Positions 41,018 to 49,677 of a DNA stretch of 58,774 bases are shown in pieces. Location of the stretch: assembly GCA_021807105.1 (NCBI GenBank), contig JAKAPL010000019.1, positions 1 through 58,774 on the forward strand, in the 5' to 3' direction. Below the pieces are notes generated by a model. The model was not told the DNA's origin. It did not search any database and saw only the letters and a program-made list of their open reading frames with translations. How positions within the stretch are numbered: the first letter of the stretch is position 1; every line of letters begins with the position of its first letter. The DNA comes from Myxococcales bacterium (lineage in GTDB: Bacteria > Myxococcota > Myxococcia > Myxococcales > JAKAPL01). A program made the position numbers and the translations under genes.

Positions 41018-43267
41018 TCACACCGGCGTCACGAACCGGGCGACGATCCGCTTGTCGCCGACGCTCGGAAAGCGAACGGTGAGCTTCGCGTCGGGACCCT
41101 CACCGTCGGCGGCGACGACCTTGCCGACGCCGAAGACGGCGTGGCGGACGGTGGCCCCGGTCGCGCGGGCCGTCTCAGCGCGCGGCGCCGGGGGCGCGGC
41201 GGGCCGGCGCACGCGCGCGGGGAAGCGGTCGCCGCGCCAGCTCTGGTCGTAGCTCCGGTCGATCGTCCTCTCGCCAGCCATCGGGACCGCGCGCCGCTCG
41301 GCGGCCGGCAGGATGCCGTCGAGCAGCTCGGCGGGCACCTCGCGCAGGAAGCGGCTCGGCGGGTTCATCTTCGGATCGCCGAACAGGGCCCGCCGAAAGG
41401 CGCAGGAGACGACGAGCCGCCGCCGCGCGCGGGTGAAGCCGACATAGCAGAGCCGCCGCTCCTCGTGGAGCTCCTCTTCGCCCGCGTAGAAGGCGTGGGA
41501 GGCGATGGCTCGCGAGTGGGGGAAGACGCCCTCCTCCATGCCGGCGATGGCGACCACGTCGAACTCGAGTCCCTTGGCGGCGTGGAGGGTCATCAGGGAG
41601 ACGCGGTCGCGGCCGGTCTCCTGGTCCGCGTCGCCGAGCAGGGCAATCTCCTCGAGGAACGAGAGGAGCGGGTCGCTCTCCTCGCCGAGGTCCGCACCCG
41701 GCTCGGCGGGTCCGGGCGCGACCGCGGTCGAGGCGCGCACGTCGCTCTCCGCGGCGGCGCGCAAGAGCTCGCGCAGGTTCTCGACCCGCTCCTGCGCCTC
41801 AGGGCCCTCCTGGCGGGCGTAGCGGTCGAGCAGGCCGGTACGGGTGAGCACGGCCTCGGCCGCCTCCCGCGCGTTGCCGTGCGCGCAGGTCGCGATCAGA
41901 TCGTCGAGGAGCTGCCGGAAGGCGGCGAGCCGGCCGCGCGAGCCCCCGTCGAGATCGGCGTTCGCCGAGAGCTCACCCTCGGCGAGGGCGTCGTAGAGGC
42001 AGAGGCCACGCGCGGCGGCGTGGCGCGAGAGCCGCTCGACGGTCGCCTCGCCGATCTTGCGCGGCGGGGAATTGATGATCCGGAGGACGTCGGCGTCGGA
42101 GCGAGGATTGATGAGCAGGCGGAGGTAGGCGACGGCGTCCTTGATCTCGGCCCGCTCGTAGAAGCTCCGTCCCCGGACGATGACGTAGGGGACGCGGGCG
42201 AGGCGCAGCCCATCCTCGAGCACGCGCGACTGGGCGTTGATCCGGTAGAAGACGGCCATCTCGCCCAAAGGCGTACCGGCCCGGTGGCGCTCGGCGAGGA
42301 ACGCGGCAATCCGGTCCGCCTCCTCGTAGTCGTCGCCGGCCACCAGGAGCCCGATCCGCGCCCCAGCCGGCCGGTCGGTCCAGAGCGTCTTGTCGTGGCG
42401 GTGCGGGTTCTGCGCGATGACCGCCTGGGCGGCGGCGAGGATGTTGCCGTCGCTCCGGTAGTTGCGTTCGAGCTTGACCACCGTGGCGCCGGGGTAGTCC
42501 TTCTCGAAGTCGAGGATGTTGGAGACCTCCGCGCCGCGCCAGCCGTAGATCGACTGGTCGTCGTCCCCGACGACGCACAGATCCATGCCGTCCGGGCAGA
42601 GCAGCTTCAGGAGCCGGTACTGGATGCGGTTGGTGTCCTGGAACTCGTCGACAAGCACGTGGGAGAAGCGGCGGCGCCAGCGTTCGAGGACCTCGGGCCT
42701 TCGCGCGAACAGCTCGACGGGCAGGAGGAGCAAGTCGCCGAAGTCGACCGCGTTCGCCGCCCGCAGCGCGCGGTCGTAGCGCTCGATGAGCATCGCCGTG
42801 CCGCCGTCCGGGGGCTCGCCCATCCCGCTCTTCTTCCGATCGACGGCCGCGAGCAGGTCGCGTCCGGCCGCGGCGTCGCCCTCCCGGCCCGCCTCGCGCA
42901 GCACGTGGCGGGCGAGGCCGAGCTGGTCGGTGTCGTCGTAGATCGAGAAGCGGGGCGAGAGACCAACCGCCTCGACCTCCCGGCGGAGGATCGCCGCCCC
43001 GGTGGCGTGGAAGGTCGAGACCCAGAGCCCCTCGGCGAGCGGGCCGAGGAGCGCGCCGGCCCGCTCGCGCATCTCACCCGCGGCCTTGTTCGTGAAAGTC
43101 ATGGCGAGGATGGACCACGCCGGGACCCCGCCCGCGACGAGGCTCGCGATGCGGTGGACGATGACCCGCGTCTTGCCCGACCCCGCCCCGGCGAGCACGA
43201 GCAGCGGCCCCCCGCGGTGCAGGACGGCGGCGCGCTGTTCGGCGTTGAGATCGTCGAGGTTGACCAC
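41018..43267 (-). CDS. UvrD/PcrA-type superfamily 1A DNA helicase
   Basis: It is 749 residues, an ATP-dependent 3'-5' helicase for repair and replication-fork maintenance. The helicase motifs in order are LNAEQRAAV (Q motif), GAGSGKTRVI (I), TFTNKAAGEMRER (Ia), DEFQDTN (II), VVGDDDQSIYGWRGA (III), LERNYRS (IV), VSLMTLHAAKGLEFDVV (V), and FTRARRRLV (VI). The C-terminal VRHAVFGVGKVV with LTVRFPSVGDKRIVARF is the small Tudor-like domain of PcrA/UvrD (blocks shown). Start is GTG 43267. Whether it is UvrD, PcrA or Rep cannot be decided without a tree. Confidence 0.93.
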   Translation of the reverse strand: MVNLDDLNAEQRAAVLHRGGPLLVLAGAGSGKTRVIVHRIASLVAGGVPAWSILAMTFTNKAAGEMRERAGALLGPLAEGLWVSTFHATGAAILRREVEAVGLSPRFSIYDDTDQLGLARHVLREAGREGDAAAGRDLLAAVDRKKSGMGEPPDGGTAMLIERYDRALRAANAVDFGDLLLLPVELFARRPEVLERWRRRFSHVLVDEFQDTNRIQYRLLKLLCPDGMDLCVVGDDDQSIYGWRGAEVSNILDFEKDYPGATVVKLERNYRSDGNILAAAQAVIAQNPHRHDKTLWTDRPAGARIGLLVAGDDYEEADRIAAFLAERHRAGTPLGEMAVFYRINAQSRVLEDGLRLARVPYVIVRGRSFYERAEIKDAVAYLRLLINPRSDADVLRIINSPPRKIGEATVERLSRHAAARGLCLYDALAEGELSANADLDGGSRGRLAAFRQLLDDLIATCAHGNAREAAEAVLTRTGLLDRYARQEGPEAQERVENLRELLRAAAESDVRASTAVAPGPAEPGADLGEESDPLLSFLEEIALLGDADQETGRDRVSLMTLHAAKGLEFDVVAIAGMEEGVFPHSRAIASHAFYAGEEELHEERRLCYVGFTRARRRLVVSCAFRRALFGDPKMNPPSRFLREVPAELLDGILPAAERRAVPMAGERTIDRSYDQSWRGDRFPARVRRPAAPPAPRAETARATGATVRHAVFGVGKVVAADGEGPDAKLTVRFPSVGDKRIVARFVTPV

Positions 43268-43379
43268 GGCCCATGACTAACACGGAAGGCTACCCGCCAT
43301 CTGGCGCCAGCGTGACCCATCCGAGCCGGGAGCCGCCTCCGATCCTAACGACCCGCGCCCGTCCAGCCGCTCCGCGCTC

Positions 43380-43633
43380 CTTTAACCCGTCTTACTCACG
43401 GTCCGGCTGCTGCGGCGTCCGATCCCGCGCCTCCCGAAGGGGGCACTTGCCACCCCTACAACGACATGGGGGGTGTGCTCGCTCCGTACCTCCTGCGGGG
43501 GGCTTGCCACCCTCCAAACGACTTGGGGGGAGGTGCTTTACGCCCGCCTCGTCGGTCGTCGCTCTCGCTTGCCCTTCTCGGCTGCGGTCTCGAACGCCTC
43601 GCTACGCCGTACCGTGAATAAGACGGGTTAAAG
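43380..43633. mobile_element. MITE-like element, copy 2, with 27-bp terminal inverted repeats
   Basis: The ends match well: left CTTTAACCCGTCTTACTCAC, right GTGAATAAGACGGGTTAAAG, continuing inward to CGGTCCGG / CCGTACCG, 27 bp with two mismatches. The interior has two related modules (CTTGCCACCC, then an ACAACGACATGG or CAAACGACTTGG block, then a GGTGTGCT/GGTGCTT block), so one module is duplicated relative to copy 1. It contains no coding sequence. It sits between the uvrD-like and gluQRS genes and has the inverse orientation to copy 1. No target-site duplication is evident. Confidence 0.8.
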
Positions 43634-43733
43634 GTTGACAGGCTGGAGTCACCGGCCGGCCGCGCGCGCCGCCGGGCCCCCCGGGACGCGGAGCGCGACC
43701 CCGCGAGGGCTGAAGCCGTACTATGTCGGCCCG

Positions 43734-44825
43734 GTGAGCAGCCCAGCGCCCGAGCAACCGCAGCTTCGCGGGGATACCCGCCGCGGCCACGGCCCGGCCG
43801 TCGGACCCGGGGCCTACCGCGGCCGCTTCGCCCCGAGCCCGACGGGCGACCTGCACTTCGGCGCGCTGCGCACGGCGCTCCTCGCCTGGCTCCACGCGCG
43901 CCGCGCGGGCGGCCGCTTCCTGCTGCGCGTCGAGGACCTCGATCCGGAGCGCGCGTCGAGGGCCGTCGCGCAGCGCCAGATCGCCTCGTTGCGCGAGCTC
44001 GGCCTCGACTGGGACGAGGGGCCGGACGTGGGCGGGCCGCGCGGCCCGTATGTGCAGAGCGAGCGCCGCGCGCGGTACGAGGAGGCCCTCGCCCGCCTCG
44101 CCACGGCGGGCCTCACCTATCCCTGCTTCTGCTCGCGCGCGGAGGTCCTGCTCGCCGCGGGCGCGCCCCATGGCCCGGCCGACGACGGCCCGCGCTACCC
44201 AGGCACCTGCGGCTCGCCCTCCGCCGGGGCGATCCGCGCGCGCCGGCGAGCGGGGCGGCCGGCCGCCCTGCGCCTGCGCGTTCGGGCGGGAACGGTGGGC
44301 TTCGACGACGGCCTTCTCGGCCGCGTGAGCCAGGACGTCGCCGGCGAGGTGGGCGACTTCGTGGTGCGCCGGGCCGACGGCGTCCCCGCTTATCAGCTCG
44401 CGGTCGTGGTGGACGACATCGCGATGGGCATCACCGACGTCGTCCGGGGGGCCGATCTCGCCCGTTCAACGCCGCGCCAGCTCCTCCTGTACGAGGCGCT
44501 CGGCGCCGCACCGCCGCGGTTCACCCACCTCCCGCTCCTCCGCGGTCCGGACGGCGAGAAGCTCTCGAAGCGCCATGGACCGGTCGGGGCCGAGGCTCTC
44601 CTCTCCGCGGGCGTCCCCGCCGGAGAGCTGCTCGCCGAGCTGGCCCGGCTCTCCGGCCTCCCCGCGGATGGCGCCCGCTCGCCGTACGATCTCCTCGCGG
44701 CCTTCGATCTGGATCGGCTGCCGCGCGAGGAGATGCGCTGGTCGCCCTCGCGGCTGCTCGCTACCGTTCAGGGACCGGCAGGCGCAGGGTCAGGCGATCG
44801 GCGTCGCGCAGGACGGAAAGCGTGA
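43734..44825 (+). CDS. gluQRS: Glutamyl-Q tRNA(Asp) synthetase
   Basis: A truncated glutamyl-tRNA synthetase paralogue that attaches Glu to queuosine of tRNA-Asp. Class I motifs: RFAPSPTGDLHFGALRTAL with HFGA at about 41-44 (HIGH), and KLSKRHG near 276 (KMSKS). The CFCSRAEV and YPGTC segments give the zinc site typical of GluQ-RS. It lacks the anticodon-binding domain (363 residues). Start GTG 43734 leaves a 30-residue extension before GRFAPSP, so a later start is possible. The 3' end overlaps the convergent PDZ gene by 65 bases. Confidence 0.9.
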   Translation: MSSPAPEQPQLRGDTRRGHGPAVGPGAYRGRFAPSPTGDLHFGALRTALLAWLHARRAGGRFLLRVEDLDPERASRAVAQRQIASLRELGLDWDEGPDVGGPRGPYVQSERRARYEEALARLATAGLTYPCFCSRAEVLLAAGAPHGPADDGPRYPGTCGSPSAGAIRARRRAGRPAALRLRVRAGTVGFDDGLLGRVSQDVAGEVGDFVVRRADGVPAYQLAVVVDDIAMGITDVVRGADLARSTPRQLLLYEALGAAPPRFTHLPLLRGPDGEKLSKRHGPVGAEALLSAGVPAGELLAELARLSGLPADGARSPYDLLAAFDLDRLPREEMRWSPSRLLATVQGPAGAGSGDRRRAGRKA

Positions 44826-45789
44826 CCACTCCCGGCGCAGCCGCGAGCGAGAGATGGCGCAGGAGCGTCTGCCGGCCCGCCGCCGGTTCCCCGTCGACCG
44901 CGGTGACGAGGTCTCCCGCGCGCAGACCCGCGGCGCGCGCCGCGGCGGAGCGGACGCGCGTCACGTAGAGCCCTTCGGGGAGCCGGGCGAGCGTCGCGAC
45001 GAGCGAGGGGGATGCTCCAGGGTTGAGTGCCGCGACGCGATCCAGCCGCGCCGCCTCCCGGTCGAGCGGATCCTTCGGCGCCAGGATCTCCGCGAGCGAC
45101 CGGAAGCCGGGCAACGAGAAGCCCTCCTCGGCCCGAAGGCTGGGGAGCAGATCGACGCCCGCGTCTCGGACGGGCGCGGCGGTCGAGAGCCTCGCCGCCG
45201 CGGCGGCGAGGACCGCGCGGGTCAGCTTCATCGTCCAGCGGCGCAGCGTCGCGTCCAGGCTGTCGCCCAGCCCGTCGCCGAAGGGGTCGACCGGGACGAC
45301 CGCGGAGACCTCGGCGATCGGCGCGGCGATCGGGGAGAGCAGCTCCTCGTGGATCACGAAGTCGACCTTCGCGTTCCGCCGGCCGCCGGCGGCCCGGCCT
45401 CGCAGGTCGTAGAGGATCTCGCTGTCCGTGGTCTCGCGCCGCTCGGCCCAGCCGCGTAAGCCGAGAACGCTCGTCGGGGCGACGCCCCAGGCGGGCAGCT
45501 CGTCGCCCACGTCGGTGGCGGCGAGCAGCTCGTCGGTCGCGAACGAACGCACGGAGAACTCGGTCGGCCCGGCCGCGGCGAAAAGGCCGGTCGCGAGCAC
45601 CGCGTCGACCTCGTCCATGGCCAGCTCGTACGACCGGTACGCGGGCGCGTCCCAGCGCAGCATGAACGGATAGACGGCCACGATCCGGGCAGGCAAGATG
45701 GGGCCCAGCGTGACCTCCGCGCGCACCGGCGCGCCGCCGCAAGCCGTGGCGAGCGACAGGGCACCGGCGGCGGCGACCCCTGGACGCAC
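44761..45789 (-). CDS. PDZ-domain lipoprotein
   Basis: It is 342 residues from GTG 45789. The lipobox is LSLATACGG (Cys17). Residues 30-210 form an unrecognised alpha/beta domain (VTLGPILPARIVAVYPF; LATGLFAAAGPTEFSV; DFVIHEELLSP), probably exposed in the periplasm, with TRAVLAAAAAR at its end. A C-terminal PDZ domain spans about 250-340 (LPEGLYVTRVRSAAARAAGL, then GDLVTAVDGEP). There is no protease domain. It follows the glutaredoxin gene without a gap, and its 3' end overlaps gluQRS. Confidence 0.75.
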   Translation of the reverse strand: MRPGVAAAGALSLATACGGAPVRAEVTLGPILPARIVAVYPFMLRWDAPAYRSYELAMDEVDAVLATGLFAAAGPTEFSVRSFATDELLAATDVGDELPAWGVAPTSVLGLRGWAERRETTDSEILYDLRGRAAGGRRNAKVDFVIHEELLSPIAAPIAEVSAVVPVDPFGDGLGDSLDATLRRWTMKLTRAVLAAAAARLSTAAPVRDAGVDLLPSLRAEEGFSLPGFRSLAEILAPKDPLDREAARLDRVAALNPGASPSLVATLARLPEGLYVTRVRSAAARAAGLRAGDLVTAVDGEPAAGRQTLLRHLSLAAAPGVVTLSVLRDADRLTLRLPVPER

Positions 45790-45790
45790 G

Positions 45791-46051
45791 CTACGGGCTG
45801 TCCGCGAGGAGCGCGTCTAGCTTGCCGGCCCGATCGAGCGCTTCGAGGTCGGAGAAACCGCCGACGTGCGTCGAACCGATGAAGATCTGGGGCACGGTCC
45901 TCTGCCCGGTCCTCCGGGTGAGCCGCTCGCGCTCGCCGTCGTCGCCGGTCACGTCGATCTCCTCGTAGGCGGCTCCCTTCCGGTCGAGCAACGCCTTCGC
46001 CGCCCGGCAGTATGGGCAGTAATGGGTCGTGTACATGCGGACGGGTTTCAT
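45791..46051 (-). CDS. Glutaredoxin
   Basis: It is 86 residues from ATG 46051. The active site is THYCPYCRAAK (C12, C15), the cis-Pro loop is RTVPQIFIG, and the GSH-binding end is HVGGFSDLEAL. The length and dithiol CPYC site match GrxC-type enzymes that reduce protein or small-molecule disulfides with glutathione. The divergent gene at 46148 leaves under 100 bases for both promoters. Confidence 0.93.
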   Translation of the reverse strand: MKPVRMYTTHYCPYCRAAKALLDRKGAAYEEIDVTGDDGERERLTRRTGQRTVPQIFIGSTHVGGFSDLEALDRAGKLDALLADSP

Positions 46052-46147
46052 GGGGCCCGATACTGCCCTCACCCCGGCGGCACGGCAAGCCGTCTCCCCG
46101 CCGCGGTGGTTGACGGGTGGCCGTCCATCCTCCAGACTACCCCGCTC

Positions 46148-46903
46148 ATGAGCCGCGGGCGATGGCAGAACGGGCTCGTTTGCGCCGCCGCCCTCACGGC
46201 GGCCGGCGGGGCGCGGGCGGAGCCGTTGCCGGGGGAGGGATTCAAGAACCACCTCGTGATCGAGCTGGGCGGCGGCTACGGCAGCCTGGCGATGGCCTCC
46301 GAGAAGAGCTACGTCGCCGCGTTCAACCAGGGAGAGACTCCGGCGCAAACGGGCGGATGGACGTTTCAGGGGCAGGCCGACCCGAACAGCGAAATCCACG
46401 CCGTCCTCGCGCTCACCTACTACGCCCCGTACTGGCTCCAGATCCGCACCGGTCTCGAGGTCGCGTACTTCCAGCCGAGCGAGCAGGGCACGCCGCCCGG
46501 CGGCGCGCCAGAGAGCGTCACGAACTACGGCGGGACCGCGGAGGTCCCGATCCTCGTGGGCGGTCACTACGCCCTCCTCGAAAACCGGCTGATCCTCGAG
46601 CTGGCCGCGGGGCCGGACATCGCCTTCGAGACGCAAGGGGGCCTCAACTCCCACGATCTGGGGAACGCCCTCCGGCTGGTCTCGCCCCCCTACGTCGGCT
46701 TCGACAGCGAGCTCGGGCTGCGCTGCTTCGTGAGCGGCGCGTTCGCCATCGGCGTCGAGTTCGGCTACCGATCGCTTCTCTCACCCCCGCTCCGGATCGC
46801 CGACGGGGGGAGCAGCCCGTTCACGTACGCCGCCGGCAAGACCGTCGCGCTGGACTTCAGCGGGGTCCGGGCGGTATTGGATCTCGCCCTGCTCCTGTTC
46901 TGA
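46148..46903 (+). CDS. Hypothetical outer-membrane beta-barrel-like protein
   Basis: It is 251 residues. A signal peptide ends near GGARAEP. The mature part alternates amphipathic strands with Gly/aromatic motifs (LVIELGGGYGSLAMAS; VLALTYYAPYWLQIRTGLEVAYF, in part; FAIGVEFGYRSLLS) and ends LALLLF with a terminal Phe, consistent with a small barrel. I do not recognise the family. The lipoprotein gene follows with no gap, suggesting an operon. Confidence 0.6.
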   Translation: MSRGRWQNGLVCAAALTAAGGARAEPLPGEGFKNHLVIELGGGYGSLAMASEKSYVAAFNQGETPAQTGGWTFQGQADPNSEIHAVLALTYYAPYWLQIRTGLEVAYFQPSEQGTPPGGAPESVTNYGGTAEVPILVGGHYALLENRLILELAAGPDIAFETQGGLNSHDLGNALRLVSPPYVGFDSELGLRCFVSGAFAIGVEFGYRSLLSPPLRIADGGSSPFTYAAGKTVALDFSGVRAVLDLALLLF

Positions 46904-47407
46904 ATGCGCGCCTTCGTCACCACCCTCCTGCTCTTCGTCGTGCTGTCCGCCTGCGGCGGCTCCGGCGCGACCGACGCGGGGACTCCGGAGGACGCCGGCG
47001 CGTCGTGCCCCGCCGGCGCCCCGAGCCGCACGGAGTCTTCGTTCGAAGGCGCGCTCTGCGATCTCGCGAGCAGCGACGCGGGGCCGGGTTGCATGGGCGA
47101 GGGCGGAAACCCCTGCGGAAGCGGAGGCGTCTGCACGACCTACACCTGCTACCAGTCGGCGACCGGCGTTTGTAGAATTCCCTGCGACGGAGGTTGCCCG
47201 TCCGGCGAGTCGTGCGGGCAGGACGGCACCTGCCAGTGCACCCCCTCGGCCACTCCGTGCGGGTCGAGCGATTCCTGCGCGGCCGTCGGCGGGATGCTCT
47301 GCCACCCCGACTTCCATGTCTGCATGACACCCGAGGCTGCCGGATCGTGCGCCTCGGGGCTCAACTACTCTCCGCTCTGGCACCTCTGCCGAGCGCAGCA
47401 GGACTAG
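46904..47407 (+). CDS. Cysteine-rich lipoprotein
   Basis: It is 167 residues with lipobox VVLSACGG (Cys17), followed by an Asp/Ala/Gly linker (SGATDAGTPEDAGAS) as seen in many Myxococcota lipoproteins. The rest has about 18 Cys in short loops (GNPCGSGGVCTTYTCYQ; RIPCDGGCPSGESCGQDGTC; CMTPEAAGSC), likely disulfide-linked and EGF-like. Start ATG 46904 abuts the preceding stop. The last four bases overlap the convergent fmt. Function unknown. Confidence 0.7.
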   Translation: MRAFVTTLLLFVVLSACGGSGATDAGTPEDAGASCPAGAPSRTESSFEGALCDLASSDAGPGCMGEGGNPCGSGGVCTTYTCYQSATGVCRIPCDGGCPSGESCGQDGTCQCTPSATPCGSSDSCAAVGGMLCHPDFHVCMTPEAAGSCASGLNYSPLWHLCRAQQD

Positions 47408-48330
47408 TCGAGACGCTCGCCGGCCGCCAGGCGATGGCCGGCGAGAAAAGCCGCGGCCGGCATGCGGCGCGCCCCCTCGGGCTGGACCTCCACGAGGCGT
47501 AGGATCCCTTCGCCGGTGGCGACGTGGATGCCGCCGGGGTCCGCGGCCGTCACCTCTCCGGGCTTGCCTTCGCCAGGCTCCACGGAGGTCGCGAGGATCT
47601 TGAGCGGCTTGCCGCCGGGGAGGATGCAGCGCGCGCCCGGCCAGGGCTGGAAGGCGCGGATCCGATCGTGCAGCTCCCGCGCGGAGAGCGCCCAGTCGAC
47701 GCGGGCGTCCTCGCGCCGCAAGCGAGGGGCGAGCGTGGCGAGGCGCTGGTCTTGCGGGTTCGGCCGGGGCGGCTCGCCAGAGGCCAGCCTTTCGAGCAGC
47801 CGCACGAGCGCGCCGGCTCCGAGGAGCGCGAGCTTCTGGGTCAGCGCCCCGCCCGTGTCGCCGGGCGCAATCGCCAGCCGCTCCTGCCAGAAAATGGGAC
47901 CGGTGTCGAGCCCTTCGTCCATCTTCATGATCGTCACCCCGGTCTCGACATCGCCCTGCGCGATGGCCCAGGCGACCGGCGCGGCTCCCCGCCAGCGAGG
48001 GAGGAGCGAAGCGTGGACGTTGACGCAGCCGAACGGCGGCAGGAGCAGCAGCGCAGGCGGCAGGATCTTCCCATAGGCCGCGACGACGATCACGTCCGGC
48101 GCGAGCGCCCGCAGGACATCCAGGGCGGCGGATTCCCGCAGCGTCGGCGGCTGGAGGAGCGGGACGGCGTGCGCCGTTGCCCATTGCGCGGTCGGTGGGG
48201 CGGCGGCGCGCTGGCCGCGCCCGCGGGGGCGATCGGGCTGCGCGACGACGGCCACGAGCTCACAGACGCGGGCCGTGGCCTCTAGCGAGGGGACCGCGAA
48301 CTCGGGGGTGCCCATGAAGATCGCGCGCAT
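47404..48330 (-). CDS. fmt: Methionyl-tRNA formyltransferase
   Basis: Formylates initiator Met-tRNA using 10-formyl-THF in the cytoplasm. The N terminus MRAIFMGTPEFAVPSLEA is standard. The catalytic trio is visible: N104 and H106 in GCVNVHASLLPRWRG and D142 in EGLDTGP, at the family's expected positions. LRREDARVDWALSARELHDRIRAF (in part) opens the tRNA-binding C-terminal domain. It is 308 residues, full length. No def gene lies beside it. Confidence 0.96.
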   Translation of the reverse strand: MRAIFMGTPEFAVPSLEATARVCELVAVVAQPDRPRGRGQRAAAPPTAQWATAHAVPLLQPPTLRESAALDVLRALAPDVIVVAAYGKILPPALLLLPPFGCVNVHASLLPRWRGAAPVAWAIAQGDVETGVTIMKMDEGLDTGPIFWQERLAIAPGDTGGALTQKLALLGAGALVRLLERLASGEPPRPNPQDQRLATLAPRLRREDARVDWALSARELHDRIRAFQPWPGARCILPGGKPLKILATSVEPGEGKPGEVTAADPGGIHVATGEGILRLVEVQPEGARRMPAAAFLAGHRLAAGERLD

Positions 48331-48342
48331 GAATCGGGGACG

Positions 48343-49677
48343 CTACTTCGCCGGGCCACGAGCGAGCAAGAAGAGATCCGTTAGGTTCGTGCGCGCCGGA
48401 GCGGCTGGAAGGACCGCGCCCAGCGCCGCCAGGGCGGGGGAGGCGTCGAAGCGGCGCAACGCGCCCGGTAGGTCGAGCCCCAGCGCGAGGGCCCGCCGCC
48501 AGGTCGCTCGATCCGCCGCCGCTCCCGCGTACGCGGAGAACCCGTCACGCCCGTCGCTGCCGGCGACCAGCAAGGCCGCGTCTCTTTCGCCGATCTCGGG
48601 TAAGAGCGAGAGGACGATCTGTTGCGCCCGCCCGCCGGCTCCCGCAAAGCGAGGGAGCGCGACCCGCGGCTCGCCGGCGGCGACCCACAGCGTCGGGCGG
48701 TCCGGAGCGGGGGCGGCCAACCAGCGGGAGATCTCCTCCCGGACCGCGAGCCAGTCGCCCGCGAACGCGGCCTCCCGCGGGACGACGCGGAAACCCGACG
48801 AACGGGCCGCCCGGACGGCCGCGTCGCGCAGGTCGAGCGGACCGGCGAGCCTCCGCCCAACCACGCCTTCGAGCAGCGGGTCGCCGGCTTTCGTCGTCTC
48901 CGGCCACTCGCCACGGGCGCCAGCCTCCAGATGCCGCAGCGCGGCGGGCGGCAGCGCGACGCCACTCGCCGCGGCCGCTTCGCGGCAGTCGCGAAACGTC
49001 GTCGGATCGGGACTGCAAGGACCCGAGCCGACCGGGTCGATCGCGCCCGAACCCACGTCGGAGAGGACCTCGACCTGCACGGGCCGGGACGAGAGCGCGC
49101 GCAGCATCCCTCCACCCTTGAGGCTGGAGAGGTGGGCCCGGATCGCGTTGACCTCGCCGATGGAGAGACCGGACCGCAGCAACGCCCGGTGCACGGCGAG
49201 CTTGGTCTTGGCGGCGACGCCGGCGGCCGGAAGAACGGCGATGGCGGACGCGCCGCCCGACAGGAGCACGAGCGGCCGCAACGCCGGATCGAGAGCGCGG
49301 GCCACGCGCCAGATCTCGCGGCCCGCCCGCAGAGAGGACGCATTGGGCTGCGGGTGCGCGGCGACGAGAGCCCGGAAGCCCGGCGGCGAGACGGCCCCTG
49401 CCGGAGCCACGAGGAGACCGCCCGCGATCCGCCGGCCCAGTGCCCGAACGGCCCCCTCGGCGAGCGCGGCGGCCGCTTTGCCCAAGGCGAATATGAAGGT
49501 CGGCCCGCGCGGCGCGACGGCGCGGAGCCGCCGCTCCGCGAGGAGCGCCGCGTCACAATCGCGACACGCGGCCCGCCAGAGATCGACCAGCGCCGCCGCT
49601 GGGATCGATGGGGCTAGGTTTCGCGCCCGATTCCGGCTAGAATGGACAGGTCCTCCGCGCTCCGGAGACGATGCCAT
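48343..49677 (-). CDS. Glycerate 2-kinase (MOFRL family)
   Basis: ATP-dependent phosphorylation of glycerate, as in GckA/TtuD. Recognisable segments in order are FALGKAAAALAEGA near 65-80, LVLLSGGASAIAVLP, HLSSLKGGGMLRAL (conserved Lys), SDVGSGAIDPVGSGP, and in the MOFRL domain GGRAQQIVLSLLPEIG with VAGSDGRDGFSAYAGA. About 440 residues. The start is uncertain: ATG 49677 shares the palindrome CATG with the divergent gene's ATG, leaving no room for a promoter upstream, so a start inside the frame is likely. The 12-base gap to fmt downstream suggests co-transcription. Confidence 0.85.
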   Translation of the reverse strand: MASSPERGGPVHSSRNRARNLAPSIPAAALVDLWRAACRDCDAALLAERRLRAVAPRGPTFIFALGKAAAALAEGAVRALGRRIAGGLLVAPAGAVSPPGFRALVAAHPQPNASSLRAGREIWRVARALDPALRPLVLLSGGASAIAVLPAAGVAAKTKLAVHRALLRSGLSIGEVNAIRAHLSSLKGGGMLRALSSRPVQVEVLSDVGSGAIDPVGSGPCSPDPTTFRDCREAAAASGVALPPAALRHLEAGARGEWPETTKAGDPLLEGVVGRRLAGPLDLRDAAVRAARSSGFRVVPREAAFAGDWLAVREEISRWLAAPAPDRPTLWVAAGEPRVALPRFAGAGGRAQQIVLSLLPEIGERDAALLVAGSDGRDGFSAYAGAAADRATWRRALALGLDLPGALRRFDASPALAALGAVLPAAPARTNLTDLFLLARGPAK

